Of a stretch of DNA of 64,000 bases, positions 34,257-43,054 are shown piece after piece. The stretch is from JAIBJN01 sp963802795 (GTDB lineage: Bacteria; Actinomycetota; Thermoleophilia; Gaiellales; Gaiellaceae): the NCBI GenBank assembly GCA_963802795.1, contig CAWDJV010000005.1, forward strand, positions 310,001 through 374,000, read 5' to 3'. Positions within the stretch are counted from its first letter, which is position 1, and the number at the start of each line of letters is the position of its first letter. The notes beneath the pieces were generated by a model. The model was not told where the DNA came from. It saw nothing but the letters and a program-made list of their open reading frames with translations, and ran no database searches. Both the position numbers and the translations under genes were made by a program.

Positions 34257-34929
34257 CCTCCCTTGCGCTCGCCCCAGTCCGCCCGCGCCTCGTTGTAGAT
34301 CGAGTCCCGGCGCAGGAGGGCGGTCGGCGTGGCGGCCAGGATGCGGAGATCGAGCCCCAACGAGCGGTGGTCGACGTACCAGACGTCGAGCTCGATTCGC
34401 TCGGGCCACGAGAGCCTGTTCCGCCCCTGGATCTGAGCCCAGCCGGTCACGCCCGGCAGCACCTCGAGCCGTCGGCGCTGGAAGTCGTCGTAGCGCTCGA
34501 CCTGGTACCGGAGCGTGGGACGGGGCCCGACGATGCTCATCTCCCCGCGGAGCACGTTCCAGAGCTGGGGCAGCTCGTCGAGCGACCAGCGGCGCAGAAC
34601 GCTCCCACCGGGGTGAGCCGAGCATCCGACTTCGAGATCAGGTAGTCGGTGTTGTCTCTTACGGGCGCGTCGACGAGCGTGCGGAACTTGAGGATCCGGA
34701 ACGGCTGCCCGTGGCGTCCGATCCGCTCCTGGCGGAAGAGGATACGGCCGCCTCCCTCCACCTTGATCACGACGGCGGCCGCGGCGAGGAACGGAGAGGC
34801 GAGGAGGCCGACCGACGTGGCGACCGCGAGATCGACGACGCGCTTGCCGACCTCGTACCCGCGGCCGCTCACGATTCCCTTCGAGGGGGCCTCATCCGGC
34901 GGCATCGTACCGAGGCCGTGCCGGATCAT
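34253..34929 (-). CDS. Bacterial sugar transferase (priming undecaprenyl-phosphate sugar-1-phosphate transferase), one frameshift near 34605
   Basis: About 225 residues when mended. One membrane-associated helix (KRVVDLAVATSVGLLASPF) is followed by LFRQERIGRHGQPFRILKFRTL, then after the frame change ELPQLWNVLRGEMSIVGPRPTL and LPGVTGWAQIQGRN. These are the hallmarks of the WcaJ/PglC/WbaP catalytic domain, which starts glycan assembly by moving a sugar phosphate onto the carrier lipid. The short form without extra N-terminal helices resembles PglC. The frame break (SDARLTPVGAF, then R-R-W-S-L-D-E-L in another frame) is probably a sequencing indel. The ATG overlaps the upstream GT2 stop (ATGA). 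Confidence 0.8.
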
Positions 34930-35896
34930 CGGCCGCCGTCGCCCGCCGTGTCGATCAGTCCCCGTCCTCGCGCCTGCTCCCAGACGCCGACGACCATGCC
35001 CGTCACGTGGCCGGTGTCTCGGGTCTGGACGGCCTTGCCGACCATCAGGATGAAGCTGCCGGTCAAAGCCCACCACAACGCGGCCTTGTACTTGAGTGCT
35101 TGCGGCATGTTTCTTCGGTGCAGGTAGACCTGGTTGGCGAGGTTCATGCGCTGCAGGTCGAAGGGCGAAAGCCTCTCTGACGACGTCTTGAGGTGATCGA
35201 TGCGCGCTCGAGGGGTCTGGGCGAGAACGTAACCGCGCTTGAATACCCGGTAGGAAAAGTCCGCGTCCTCCTTGTACGCATAGCCGGCCAGGTTCTCGTC
35301 GAAGCGCTCGTGCTCGAAGACTTCCCTCCGGAAGGACATGAACCATCCGTTGAAGGCTTCGACACCGGCGGACGTCGGCCGAGGTCGTCACAACCTCGGC
35401 GAAGAAGCCCGGGAGGACGCGGCCGCTCGCCTCCGGCCACCATCCCCCCATGCCGAAGAACCGGCGCCACAGCCTGGAGAGCCTGTTCAGCGCCGGGGGT
35501 CGGAGCCAGACACCGCGCACGCCGCCGAGCTCGGGCCCCCAGCGCGCGTACTCGGCCAGAACCTGCTCGTGAACGTCGGAGGCCATCCAGACGTCGTCGT
35601 CGATGAAGAACACCGGATCGCCCGACGTGCGATCGATCCCCACGTTGCGCTGGACCGTAAGCCCGCTCGGAGCTGGATGCACGTAGTCGAGCGTGATCCC
35701 CGCATCGGCACAGACCAGCTCGATCCTCGCGCGGGACGGCGCTTCCGCGCTCGAGTCGACGATGCACAGCTCCCGCGGGAGCACCGTCTGCCCGACGAGG
35801 CTCTTGGACCGCGTCGAGAAGGTGCTCTGGCCGGTTCCGCGTCGCGATGACGAAGCACGAGCCGGCTCGACTCCGCATCGCCTTCTCGCCAGTCAC
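34926..35896 (-). CDS. Family 2 glycosyltransferase, frameshifts near 35815 and 35370
   Basis: About 320 residues when mended. The first piece starts SCFVIATRNRPEHLLDAV. The middle piece has LCIVDSSAEAPSRARIELVC and the metal-binding DPVFFIDDDVWMA. The last piece has NGWFMSFRREVFEHERFDEN and YKEDADFSYRVFKRGY, the ED acceptor motif, then LQRMNLANQVYLHRRN. These are the landmarks of GT-A rhamnosyl/glycosyl transferases. Three frames carry these pieces in order, so two single-base errors are likely. The start is GTG 35896 or ATG 35878. It lies between the flippase-like and priming transferase genes and overlaps the latter by 4 bp. Confidence 0.75.
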
Positions 35897-35900
35897 GGTC

Positions 35901-36850
35901 TCAGCGGGGTCGCACGCGGGCGGGCTCTCTCATATACCCGCCGCGGACGCTCCGCAGGGCGAGAATGATCCCGCCCGGAAGCGCCGCCACGATCGTGACA
36001 GGAAGAAGAGGAACCCGGCGGCGAAGGCGGCGTCGGGGGGCACATCGAAACGACCCAGGAAGAACACGAAGAAGGACTCCCGGACGCCGAGCCCGTTCAC
36101 GGTCACCGGGATCATCGTGACCAGGAAGAGCAGGGGCCCGAGGATGACGTACACGAGCGGGGAGACGTCCACCCCGACAGCCTCGCCGCACAGCCAGATC
36201 GCGAAGATGCGGACGAGCTGGACGGCCACCGTGATCGCCAGCGCGGCGAGGAGCGCACCGGTCTGCGACCGGTAGCCGTGAAGGGCCGCCCAGACGGCCC
36301 GCAAACCTCGTCGCAGCCGGGAGCCGTGGCCACGGGAGAAGATCCGCTCGTGCAGGTAGGCGTCTGCCCGGGGCGAGAAGAGCACCACCCCGAAGAGGAT
36401 CACCGCCGCGACGGAGACGACCTCGACCCAGACGAGCCCACTGATGTCGTCGTAGCGCCCGATCGCGAGCGTGAGCCCGAGCGCGACCATGAGGAGGATC
36501 CCGGCCGATCCGACCACACGCTCCATGAGGACCGCTCCCGCCGCCTCACCCTTCGCCTGGGGTCGCCTCCTCGCGTGCTCCAGGATTCGGACCGCGTCGC
36601 CGCCGATACTCGTTGGGAGCACCTGGCTCGCCGCATAGCCGATGTAGTAGAGCTTCGTGAGCCACCTGAACGGCTCGTGGATGCCCTTCGAGGCGAGGAG
36701 CACTTGCCAGCGCCACGCCATCGGCACGAGCGTCAGGGTGAAGAGCGCGGCGGCCGTGAAGAGGTAGGCAGGATTGCTCGACGCGATGTAGTCGAGCGTC
36801 TGCGCGAGATCGATCTTCCAGACGAGGTACGCGATGAGCGCGGCGCTCAC
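35901..36850 (-). CDS. Second flippase-like membrane protein (LPG synthase TM / UPF0104 family), frameshift near 35997
   Basis: Paralogue of the protein at 16083-17084, with the same helices and hallmark loops (GGDAVRILEHARRR, IWLCGEAVGVDVSP, VNGLGVRESFF). The last helix continues in another frame (VTIVAALPGGIILAL) after about 35997. The first recognised start codon is GTG 36850, but homology with the paralogue continues about 12 residues upstream in the open frame (LSRGLRIGLQLG) to a CTG at 36886. Either CTG is used, or one base is wrong just after a GTG at 36894. It heads the operon with a GT2 and the priming sugar transferase. Confidence 0.75.
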
Positions 36851-37000
36851 GCCCAGCTGCAGGCCGATGCGGAGCCCTCGGCTCAGGTCCTCACGCGCCT
36901 AGCGGACCAGGTGGGGAAGCCTCCGTCCAGACGGGCTATGTTAGCCGCCGCCCTCCTTCCATCCGAAGACGCAACCATGCTGCACGCTCCGACGAGCGAC

Positions 37001-37006
37001 TAATCT
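37001..37006 (+). promoter_or_regulatory. Putative -10 hexamer of the polysaccharide ABC exporter operon
   Basis: TAATCT lies 7 nt before the ATG at 37014, with no Shine-Dalgarno sequence between. It fits a leaderless transcript for the exporter operon. The remaining gap to the divergent flippase-like gene shows no repeat. Confidence 0.4.
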
Positions 37007-37013
37007 GAACCAC

Positions 37014-37863
37014 ATGGCCACCGAGATTGCCCGCGCGGAAGAGCTCCAGGTCTACGAGCCGCACAAGGTCGGCCTGCCCCCGCTGGGCCCCTACCTTCGG
37101 GATGTCTGGCGGCGTCGGCACCTCGTCGTCGGCCTCGCCCGCGCGAACCTGCGCTCCCAGAACTACAACACCGCGCTCGGTCAGCTGTGGCTCGTCCTCA
37201 ACCCGCTCTTCCTGGCGCTCGTGCTCTTCGCGCTCGTCACGATCGTGCGCGGAGGGAGCCGCGGAATGGAGTTCATGGCGCACCTGACGCTGTGCCTCTT
37301 CGCGTTCCGGCTCGTCAGCACGTCCGTGAATCAGGGCGCGAAGTCCGTGACGAAAGGCGGGCGCTTGATCCTCAACATGGCGTTCCCGCGCGCGTGCTCC
37401 CGCTCGAGTCGGTGCTGAGGGCTTTCATGCGCTTCCTCCCCACGCTCCTCGTCTACGCGGTCATTCAGGGCGCTCGCCGGCATGCCCGTGACCCCACAGA
37501 CCCTCTGGGGCATCCCGATCATCGCGACTCTGGTCGTCTTCGCGCTAGGTGCCGCGATGCTCGTGGCAACCGCGCAGGTGTACTTCCGAGACTTGGCGAA
37601 CTTCCTCACCTACTTCACCCGGCTGTGGCTCTACGCCTCGCCGGTCATCTACTACGCCGATGAGGTTCCCGACAAGCTGCGAGCCGATCCTGTACGCGAA
37701 TCCCCTCTATCCACCGCTCACCGCCCTGAGCGATGCGGTCACAGAAGGCGTGACACCGAGCGCTGGCCTGCTCCTCGCCAGCCTCGCGTGGGCGGTCGCG
37801 GCGCTCGTCGCGGGCGCGCTCTTCTTCATCTCCAGGGAGCGAGAGTTTGCGATCCGCCTCTGA
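37014..37863 (+). CDS. ABC-2 polysaccharide export permease (Wzm-like), three frameshifts
   Basis: About 283 residues when mended, with six membrane helices. Landmarks in order: YLRDVWRRRHLVVGLARANL at the cytoplasmic start, GQLWLVLNPLFLALVLF, then NMAFPR, VLPLESVLRAFMRFLP, LWGIPIIATLVVFALGAA, VYFRDLANFLTYFTRLWLYASPVIY and ILYANPLYPPLTALSDAV. This is the typical order in Wzm/TagG permeases. The frame changes near 37395, 37478 and 37683, each probably by one base. The next gene (ATPase) overlaps its end by 17 bp. It probably exports the finished lipid-linked glycan. Confidence 0.8.
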
Positions 37864-38676
37864 GACCAGTCCCGCGGCGGTCGAGGCGGCGGGGCCCTGG
37901 ACCGACTGGGCCGTCAGGGTCGAGAACATCTCCGTGACCTACCGGGCCTCGGTGGACAAGCGGCCCACGTTCAAGAAGACCCTGGTCAGGCTCGGCCGCC
38001 GCGAGCGAACGGTCCGGGAGATCCAGCGCGCTTCGCGACGTCTCCTTCGAGGTCCCGCACGGGACCGTGCTGGGCATCATCGGCATGAACGGCGCCGGCA
38101 AGTCGACGTTGATGCGAACGGTTGCGGGCATACTCCCGCCAAGCCGCGGCAGGGTCGAGGTCCGCGGACGCGTGAGCACGCTGCTCGCGCTCGGCGTCGG
38201 TTTCAACAGCGATCTGAGCGGGCGCGAGAATGTCATCCTCGGCGGGCTCGCCGCCGGGCTCACCCGGGAGCAGGTGGCGGCGAAGTACGACGCGATCGAG
38301 GAGTTCTCGGAGCTCGGCGACTTCATCGACCTGCCGATGCGAACCTACTCGTCCGGGATGTACGGTCGGCTGGCCTTCTCGGTCGCCGTCAACATGGAGC
38401 CGGACATCCTCCTCATCGACGAGGCGCTTTCGGTCGGCGACGCACGCTTCAAGCAGAAGTCGTTCGCGAAGATGCGCGAGCTCTGCGCCGACGCGCGGTA
38501 CGATCCTCCTCGTCACCCACGGGCTGAGGAGCATCCGCAGGCTCTGCGACGAGGTCATCTGGCTCCACGAGGGACAGATCGCGCTGCGAGACGAGCCGAA
38601 GACCGTCATCGACGCCTACAAGCGCTTCCTCGACGTCGGCGACGCCGACGAGGCGCTCGACGAGGACGACGAATGA
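37847..38676 (+). CDS. ABC polysaccharide exporter ATP-binding protein (Wzt/TagH-like), two frameshifts
   Basis: About 276 residues when mended. The N-terminal part has VRVENISVTYR and the insertion typical of TagH/Wzt before the P-loop. Walker A is IGMNGAGKST, the signature YSSGMYGRLAFSVA, Walker B ILLIDEALSVGD, and the switch histidine is in LLVTHGLRS. Frame changes near 38025 and 38498 are probably sequencing errors. There is no C-terminal carbohydrate-binding domain, so it is the TagH-like short form. TTG 37847 is the likely start, overlapping the permease. Confidence 0.8.
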
Positions 38677-39694
38677 GCCGGCGGACGCCCCGGCGCATGA
38701 TCGCGCGCGTGCCGAGCAACGCCAAGGCCCTCCGAAGGCGGACGGCGAAACGATACCGAGCTGCGAGTCGGGTCTACGGTCGAGCGGCGTGGCATTACCG
38801 GAGCGCGACGAGCGGCGCACGGATACTCCCTTCCTTCCTCATCATCGGCGCGCAGCGGGCAGGAACGACCTCGCTCTTCTCCTACCTGGAGCGCCACCCG
38901 GACGTCGCCGTTCCGGCGAGCGGCCGAGAGTCGGTGCGCTGGAACAAGGAGCTCCAGTTCTTCAACGACAAGTACTCGCGCGGACTCGCTTGGTACCGAT
39001 CGTTCTTCCCGACCTCCGCGGCCAGGCGCCTAGCCCGTCGTCGCGGGCACGACCTGCTCGCGGGAGAAGCGTCGCCGTCCTATCTCTTCGACCCCGTCGT
39101 CCCGGGCCGAGTCGCCGAGAGCATCCCCGACGTCCGTCTCATCGTCCTGCTCCGCAACCCGATCGAGCGCGCGTACTCGCACTACCAGCACATGCGACGC
39201 CTGGGAGTCGAGCCCTGCTCGTTCGAGAAGGCGCTCGCTCTCGAGGAGACGCGTCTCTCGAGGACCGAGAAGCGCCCTGGGGACCCACCGGTCAACAGGC
39301 GGCGGCGGCGGCGCCAACGACGCCACGACGCCACTTCTCGTACCTAACTCGCGGTGTGTACGCGGATCAGCTCGAGCGCTGGTTCGAGCACTTTCCTCGC
39401 GAGCAGCTCCTCGTCCTCCGCACCGACGACCTCCTCGCCAAGCCTGCCGACGTCTACGCCGAGACCCTGGCTTTTCTGGGCGTGCGCCCCTGGGACCTGA
39501 AGGAGCTCGTCCACCGGAACCGGGCCTCGTACGCGCCCATCGATCCCGATCTCAGGAGCACGCTCGAGAGCTACTTCGCCGAGCCGAACGCCCGGCTCGC
39601 GAAGCTCCTCGGGATGGATCTCGGCTGGGGGTCTCCGGCGCCAGAGCCCTCGGACGGTGTCGAGGTCGCCGACCGGGGCCCCAGAGCCGCGTAG
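38673..39694 (+). CDS. Sulfotransferase, frameshift near 39290
   Basis: About 340 residues when mended. A basic N-terminal region is followed by the PAPS loop FLIIGAQRAGTTSLFSYL, then LLAGEASPSYLFDP and VRLIVLLRNPIERAYSHYQH, the 3'-phosphate site of heparan-sulfate-type N/O-sulfotransferases. After the frame change the C-terminal part (YADQLERWFEHFPREQLLVLR, then LAFLGVRPWDL) completes the fold. Its ATG overlaps the ABC ATPase stop by 4 bp, so sulfation and export are probably linked. The region around the break is rich in GGC/GGT repeats, where read errors are likely. Confidence 0.8.
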
Positions 39695-39732
39695 AGTCGA
39701 GTAGCCGGCTCGCGGCCCCGCGGCCGACCGCT

Positions 39733-39738
39733 TACCCT
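39733..39738 (+). promoter_or_regulatory. Putative -10 hexamer for the methyltransferase gene
   Basis: TACCCT lies 8 nt before the GTG at 39747, supporting that codon as the true start despite the frame break just after it. Confidence 0.35.
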
Positions 39739-39746
39739 TCCGCCCC

Positions 39747-40508
39747 GTGCCCGGGCCCACGGATCCAGTCGTCAAACCCGACGCCGAGGTTGTCGGCCTG
39801 GGCGCCCAGCCGTTCGACAGCTCCACGTGCGAGAGGCGTCTTCGGCGCGACGGCGGCGCCCCGCTACAGGCAGTGGGAGTACGACCTCGTCGCGCCGTTC
39901 CTGGGCCGGACTGTCCTCGAGGTCGGGTCGGGACTGGGCTACTTCGCGGAGAAGCTCGCCGAAGGGGGCTTCGACAGGCTCGTCTTCAGCGATGCTGACG
40001 CGGGATGTCTCGCCCGCCTTCGCGAGACGTATGCGGGGCGCGCCGACGTCGAGGTCGCCGAGCTCTCGCTGCCGGGACGGATCGACATCGGGAAGCCGCT
40101 CGAGTCGGTCGTCGCGATGAACGTCCTCGAGCACATCGAGGACGACGTCCGGGCGCTGCGCGACCTCGCCGCGATCGTCACGCGGGAGGCCGGATCGTCC
40201 TCTGGGTGCCCGCGTACATGCAGCTGTACGGAGACTTCGACCGCAAAGTCGGGCACTTCCGGCGCTACAAGCCCGACACGATCCGAGCCGCGGTCGAACG
40301 CGCCGGCCTCGTGACGCGCCACGTCCGCCCCGTGAACTTCCTGGGCGGCATCGCGTGGTGGATCGCCGTGCGACGCGGGGGCGCGGGCCGGCCCGATCCA
40401 CGCCTCGTCTGGCTGTACGACAACGTCGTCGTGCCGACCTCGCGCACGGTCGAGAGGGTGGTCCGCCCGCCGTTCGGGCAGTCGGTCCTCTGCGTCGCCT
40501 CCGTCTAA
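39747..40508 (+). CDS. Class I SAM-dependent methyltransferase, frameshifts near 39830 and 40185
   Basis: About 253 residues when mended. After a short leader, YRQWEYDLVAPFLGRTVLEV and GSGLGYFAEKLAEGGF form motif I, followed by LVFSDADAG, then VVAMNVLEHIEDDVRALRDL. After the second break IVLWVPAYMQLYGDFDRKVG and HFRRYKPDTIRAAVERAGL match UbiG-like sugar or lipid methyltransferases. GTG 39747 is chosen because of the TAnnnT hexamer 8 nt upstream. Both breaks are single-base shifts, probably sequencing errors. It converges with the epimerase gene across a 75-bp gap with no strong terminator. Confidence 0.7.
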
Positions 40509-40583
40509 GCTGCCCGGTCACCGTGCCGTCCTCGCACCTCTATCGAGGGCCACGTGTCGGGACCGGTCGGTGAATAGTCCAGA

Positions 40584-41510
40584 CTAGGCGCGCGCCGCGA
40601 ACCAGTCGATCGTCTTCCGCAGCCCGTCGCGGAGCGAGTGGGCGGGCGCGAAGCCCAGCAGCTCGGCCGCCCGCTCCGGCCTGGCGAAGGTACGCTCGAT
40701 CTCGCCGCGCCGCCGCTCCTCGTAGACGATGGGCAGGTCGCCGGCCCCGGTGAGCTCGAGGATCAGCTCCGCGAGCGCCCCGATCGAGGTCTCCTCCCCC
40801 GAGGCGAGGTGAACGACCTCGTCCTCGAGCGGAGCGTCGACGGCGGCGCAGATTCCGGCGCAGAGATCGTTGACGTAGAGGAAGTCCCGCGTGGCCGAGC
40901 CATCGCCGTAGATGACGAGCGGCTCGCCGCGGAGCGCCCGTGTGACGAACGCGGTGACCGCGCCCTTCTTGTGCGCCGAGACCGGCCCGTAGACGTTCGC
41001 GAAGCGGAGCGCGACCACGGGGAGGCCGAACGACCCGGCGAAGGCATGGCAGTACGCCTCGCCGCAGAGCTTGCTCGCGCCGTAGGGCGAGATCGGCCAC
41101 GGTACCGATGTCTCGTCCACGGGCGGCGGGGTATTGCCCATGATCGCGCCGCCGGTCGACGCGAAGACGAGCTTCTCGATTCCCGCCGCGGCGCAGGCGT
41201 TCAGGAGCACGAGCGTTCCCCGGACGTTGACGTCGAAGTTCTCGAACGGCTCCTCGACGGACTCGGCGACGGAGCCGTAGGCGGCGAGGTGGATGACGAC
41301 GTCGACTCCGTCGAGGGCGCGCGCGACGGCGTCCGCGTCCCGGATGTCCGCGTCGACAACCTCGACATCGGCGCTGTCGAGGTTGGCCCGGCTGCCCCGA
41401 GAAAAATTGTCGAGCGCGCGCACCTCCGACCTGCGCGCCAGGAGCTGGGGTACCAGGTTCGCGCCGATGAAGCCGTGCGCGCCGGTGACGAGGGTGCGCT
41501 TGGTGGCGAT
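40584..41510 (-). CDS. NAD-dependent sugar epimerase (GalE-like), start codon unclear
   Basis: Extended SDR of about 308 residues. The open frame upstream of the first GTG (41423) still encodes the NAD-binding motif LVTGAHGFIGANLV, so translation must start near 41510. The only codon there is ATC (ATC GCC ACC AAG), immediately after the stop of the SqdB gene. VVIHLAAYGSVAESV, FASTGGAIMG and SPYGASK (Tyr, Lys) are typical of UDP-glucose/UDP-GlcNAc 4-epimerases; RFANVYGP and GDGSATRDFLYV follow. Either a rare AUC start is used or one base is wrong. It lies in an operon downstream of UDP-sulfoquinovose synthase. Confidence 0.75.
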   Translation of the reverse strand: MATKRTLVTGAHGFIGANLVPQLLARRSEVRALDNFSRGSRANLDSADVEVVDADIRDADAVARALDGVDVVIHLAAYGSVAESVEEPFENFDVNVRGTLVLLNACAAAGIEKLVFASTGGAIMGNTPPPVDETSVPWPISPYGASKLCGEAYCHAFAGSFGLPVVALRFANVYGPVSAHKKGAVTAFVTRALRGEPLVIYGDGSATRDFLYVNDLCAGICAAVDAPLEDEVVHLASGEETSIGALAELILELTGAGDLPIVYEERRRGEIERTFARPERAAELLGFAPAHSLRDGLRKTIDWFAARA

Positions 41511-41514
41511 GGCC

Positions 41515-42777
41515 CTACGACGCCGGGGACGGGTCTCTGCTCGGGACCACCGCCCCGTCCCCGTCCGCGTAGACGGGCGCCGGCTCCGGCCGGGCTCCGG
41601 AGGCGACCGCCTGGCCGCGCGTCCAGTACGAGTGGCAGGGGATCTTGTCGCGGTCGCAGCGGTCCGCGTACTTCACCGCGATCTCGTGGACCTCGGTCAG
41701 GAGACCGTCCTCGAGCGTGATCGGAACGAGCCCCAGGCCGATGAGCTGGCTGTTCTCCACGAAGAGGTCGTTCTCCGCCGCCTCGTTGCGCGGGTTCTCG
41801 ACGTGGGCGATCTCGGCGCCCGTCAGGCGCGAGACGAGCTCGGCGAGGTCGATGAGCCGGTGGGTCTCCGTCATCTGGTTGAAGATCTGGACGCGCTCGC
41901 CCCGGGCGGGCGGGTTCTCGACCGCGAGCTCGATGCAGCGGACGCTGTCCTGGAGGTGGATGAAGGCGCGCGTCTGGCCGCCGGTGCCGTGCACCGTGAG
42001 CGGGTAGCCGATCGCCGCCTGCATCAGGAACCGGTTCAGGACCGTGCCGTAGTCGCCGTCATAGTCGAAGCGGTTGATCAGCCGCTCGTCGAGGCGGGTC
42101 TCGGCGGTCTGCGTGCCCCAGACGATCCCTTGGTGGAGGTCGGTAACGCGTACCTGGTCGTTCTTGTTGTAGTAGGCGAAGAGAAGCTGGTCCTGCGTCT
42201 TCGTCATGTGGTAGATGCTGCCCGGGTTCGGCGGGAAGAGGATCTCCTGCTCGACGTAGCCACCGTCGTCGCTCTCGATCTTCACGCGGAGGTACCCCTC
42301 CGGGATCTTGACTCCCGCGGCGCCGTAGCCGTAGACGCCCATCGTCCCCAGGTGGACGACGTGGATGTCCAGCCCGGACTCGACGATCGCGGCGAGGAGG
42401 TTGTTCGTCGCGTTCAGGTTGTTGCTGACCGTGTAGCGCTTGTGCCACGAGCTCTTCATCGAGTAGGGCGCCGCCCGCTGCTCGGCGAAGTGGACGACGG
42501 CGTCAGGCCGGAGCGCGAGGAGCAGGTCGAGCAGCTCACGGTAGTCCTCGGCCACGTTGAGGCGATGGAAGGGGATCTCGCGGCCGGTCAGCTCGCGCCA
42601 CGCCGCGAGTCGCGTCCCGAGCGTCTCGATCGGCGTCAAGGAGGAGGCCTCGAGCTCGATGTCGGCGTTTCGCCGCGCGAAGTTGTCGACGATCGAGACG
42701 TCGTGCCCGCGCTGCGAGAGATGCAGGGCCGTGGGCCATCCGCAGAACCCGTCTCCACCGAGAATCAAGACACGCAC
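41515..42777 (-). CDS. sqdB: UDP-sulfoquinovose synthase
   Basis: Makes UDP-sulfoquinovose from UDP-glucose and sulfite, the head group donor of sulfolipid and of some sulfonated glycans. It has 420 residues. The NAD-binding start MRVLILGGDGFCGWPTALHL is diagnostic of the SQD1/SqdB/Agl3 family. The catalytic Thr is in LGTMGVYGYG and Tyr/Lys in IYHMTKTQ. DLHQGIVWGTQT and GTGGQTRAFIHLQDSV are conserved too. GTG 42777 has GGAGG 5 nt upstream. Sulfite could come from the CysH reductase encoded at 50893. No SqdX/SQD2-like sulfolipid synthase is obvious nearby, so a glycan role is as likely as sulfolipid. Confidence 0.9.
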   Translation of the reverse strand: MRVLILGGDGFCGWPTALHLSQRGHDVSIVDNFARRNADIELEASSLTPIETLGTRLAAWRELTGREIPFHRLNVAEDYRELLDLLLALRPDAVVHFAEQRAAPYSMKSSWHKRYTVSNNLNATNNLLAAIVESGLDIHVVHLGTMGVYGYGAAGVKIPEGYLRVKIESDDGGYVEQEILFPPNPGSIYHMTKTQDQLLFAYYNKNDQVRVTDLHQGIVWGTQTAETRLDERLINRFDYDGDYGTVLNRFLMQAAIGYPLTVHGTGGQTRAFIHLQDSVRCIELAVENPPARGERVQIFNQMTETHRLIDLAELVSRLTGAEIAHVENPRNEAAENDLFVENSQLIGLGLVPITLEDGLLTEVHEIAVKYADRCDRDKIPCHSYWTRGQAVASGARPEPAPVYADGDGAVVPSRDPSPAS

Positions 42778-42805
42778 AAAAACCTCCGATGCTTTGCTGA
42801 CAGCT

Positions 42806-42829
42806 CCCGCACGCCGTCTGGCGTGCGGG
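42806..42829 (-). terminator. Perfect 10-bp hairpin between the membrane-protein and sqdB genes
   Basis: CCCGCACGCC and GGCGTGCGGG pair perfectly around GTCT. On the minus strand it follows the 670-residue membrane protein gene and precedes sqdB by about 30 nt. There is no U-tract, as is common for actinobacterial terminators. It could equally be a leader element of sqdB. The surrounding gap 42778-43054 holds no other feature I can recognise. Confidence 0.5.
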
Positions 42830-43054
42830 CGCCGATGCTACCAGACGGGTTCCCCGGCCCTTCGACCGTGAGCGGGTAATGGCCCCCTTGCCAGGCTGGT
42901 TGCGTCGAGTCCGAGCGTGACGCTTTGAAGCCGTTCAAGACCAAGATCGCCGTCCGCGCCCTTCTTGGCAAGCGCCTGCCCACACGGTCACGGACCTGCG
43001 ACGCGGAACGAGCAAGCACGCCACCCTCGTGTGCCGACCTCTGCATCCGCGCCA

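Noticed and set aside
40509..40583. Bidirectional terminator between convergent genes
   Set aside because: Only a 4-bp GGAC/GTCC pairing is visible, too weak to call.
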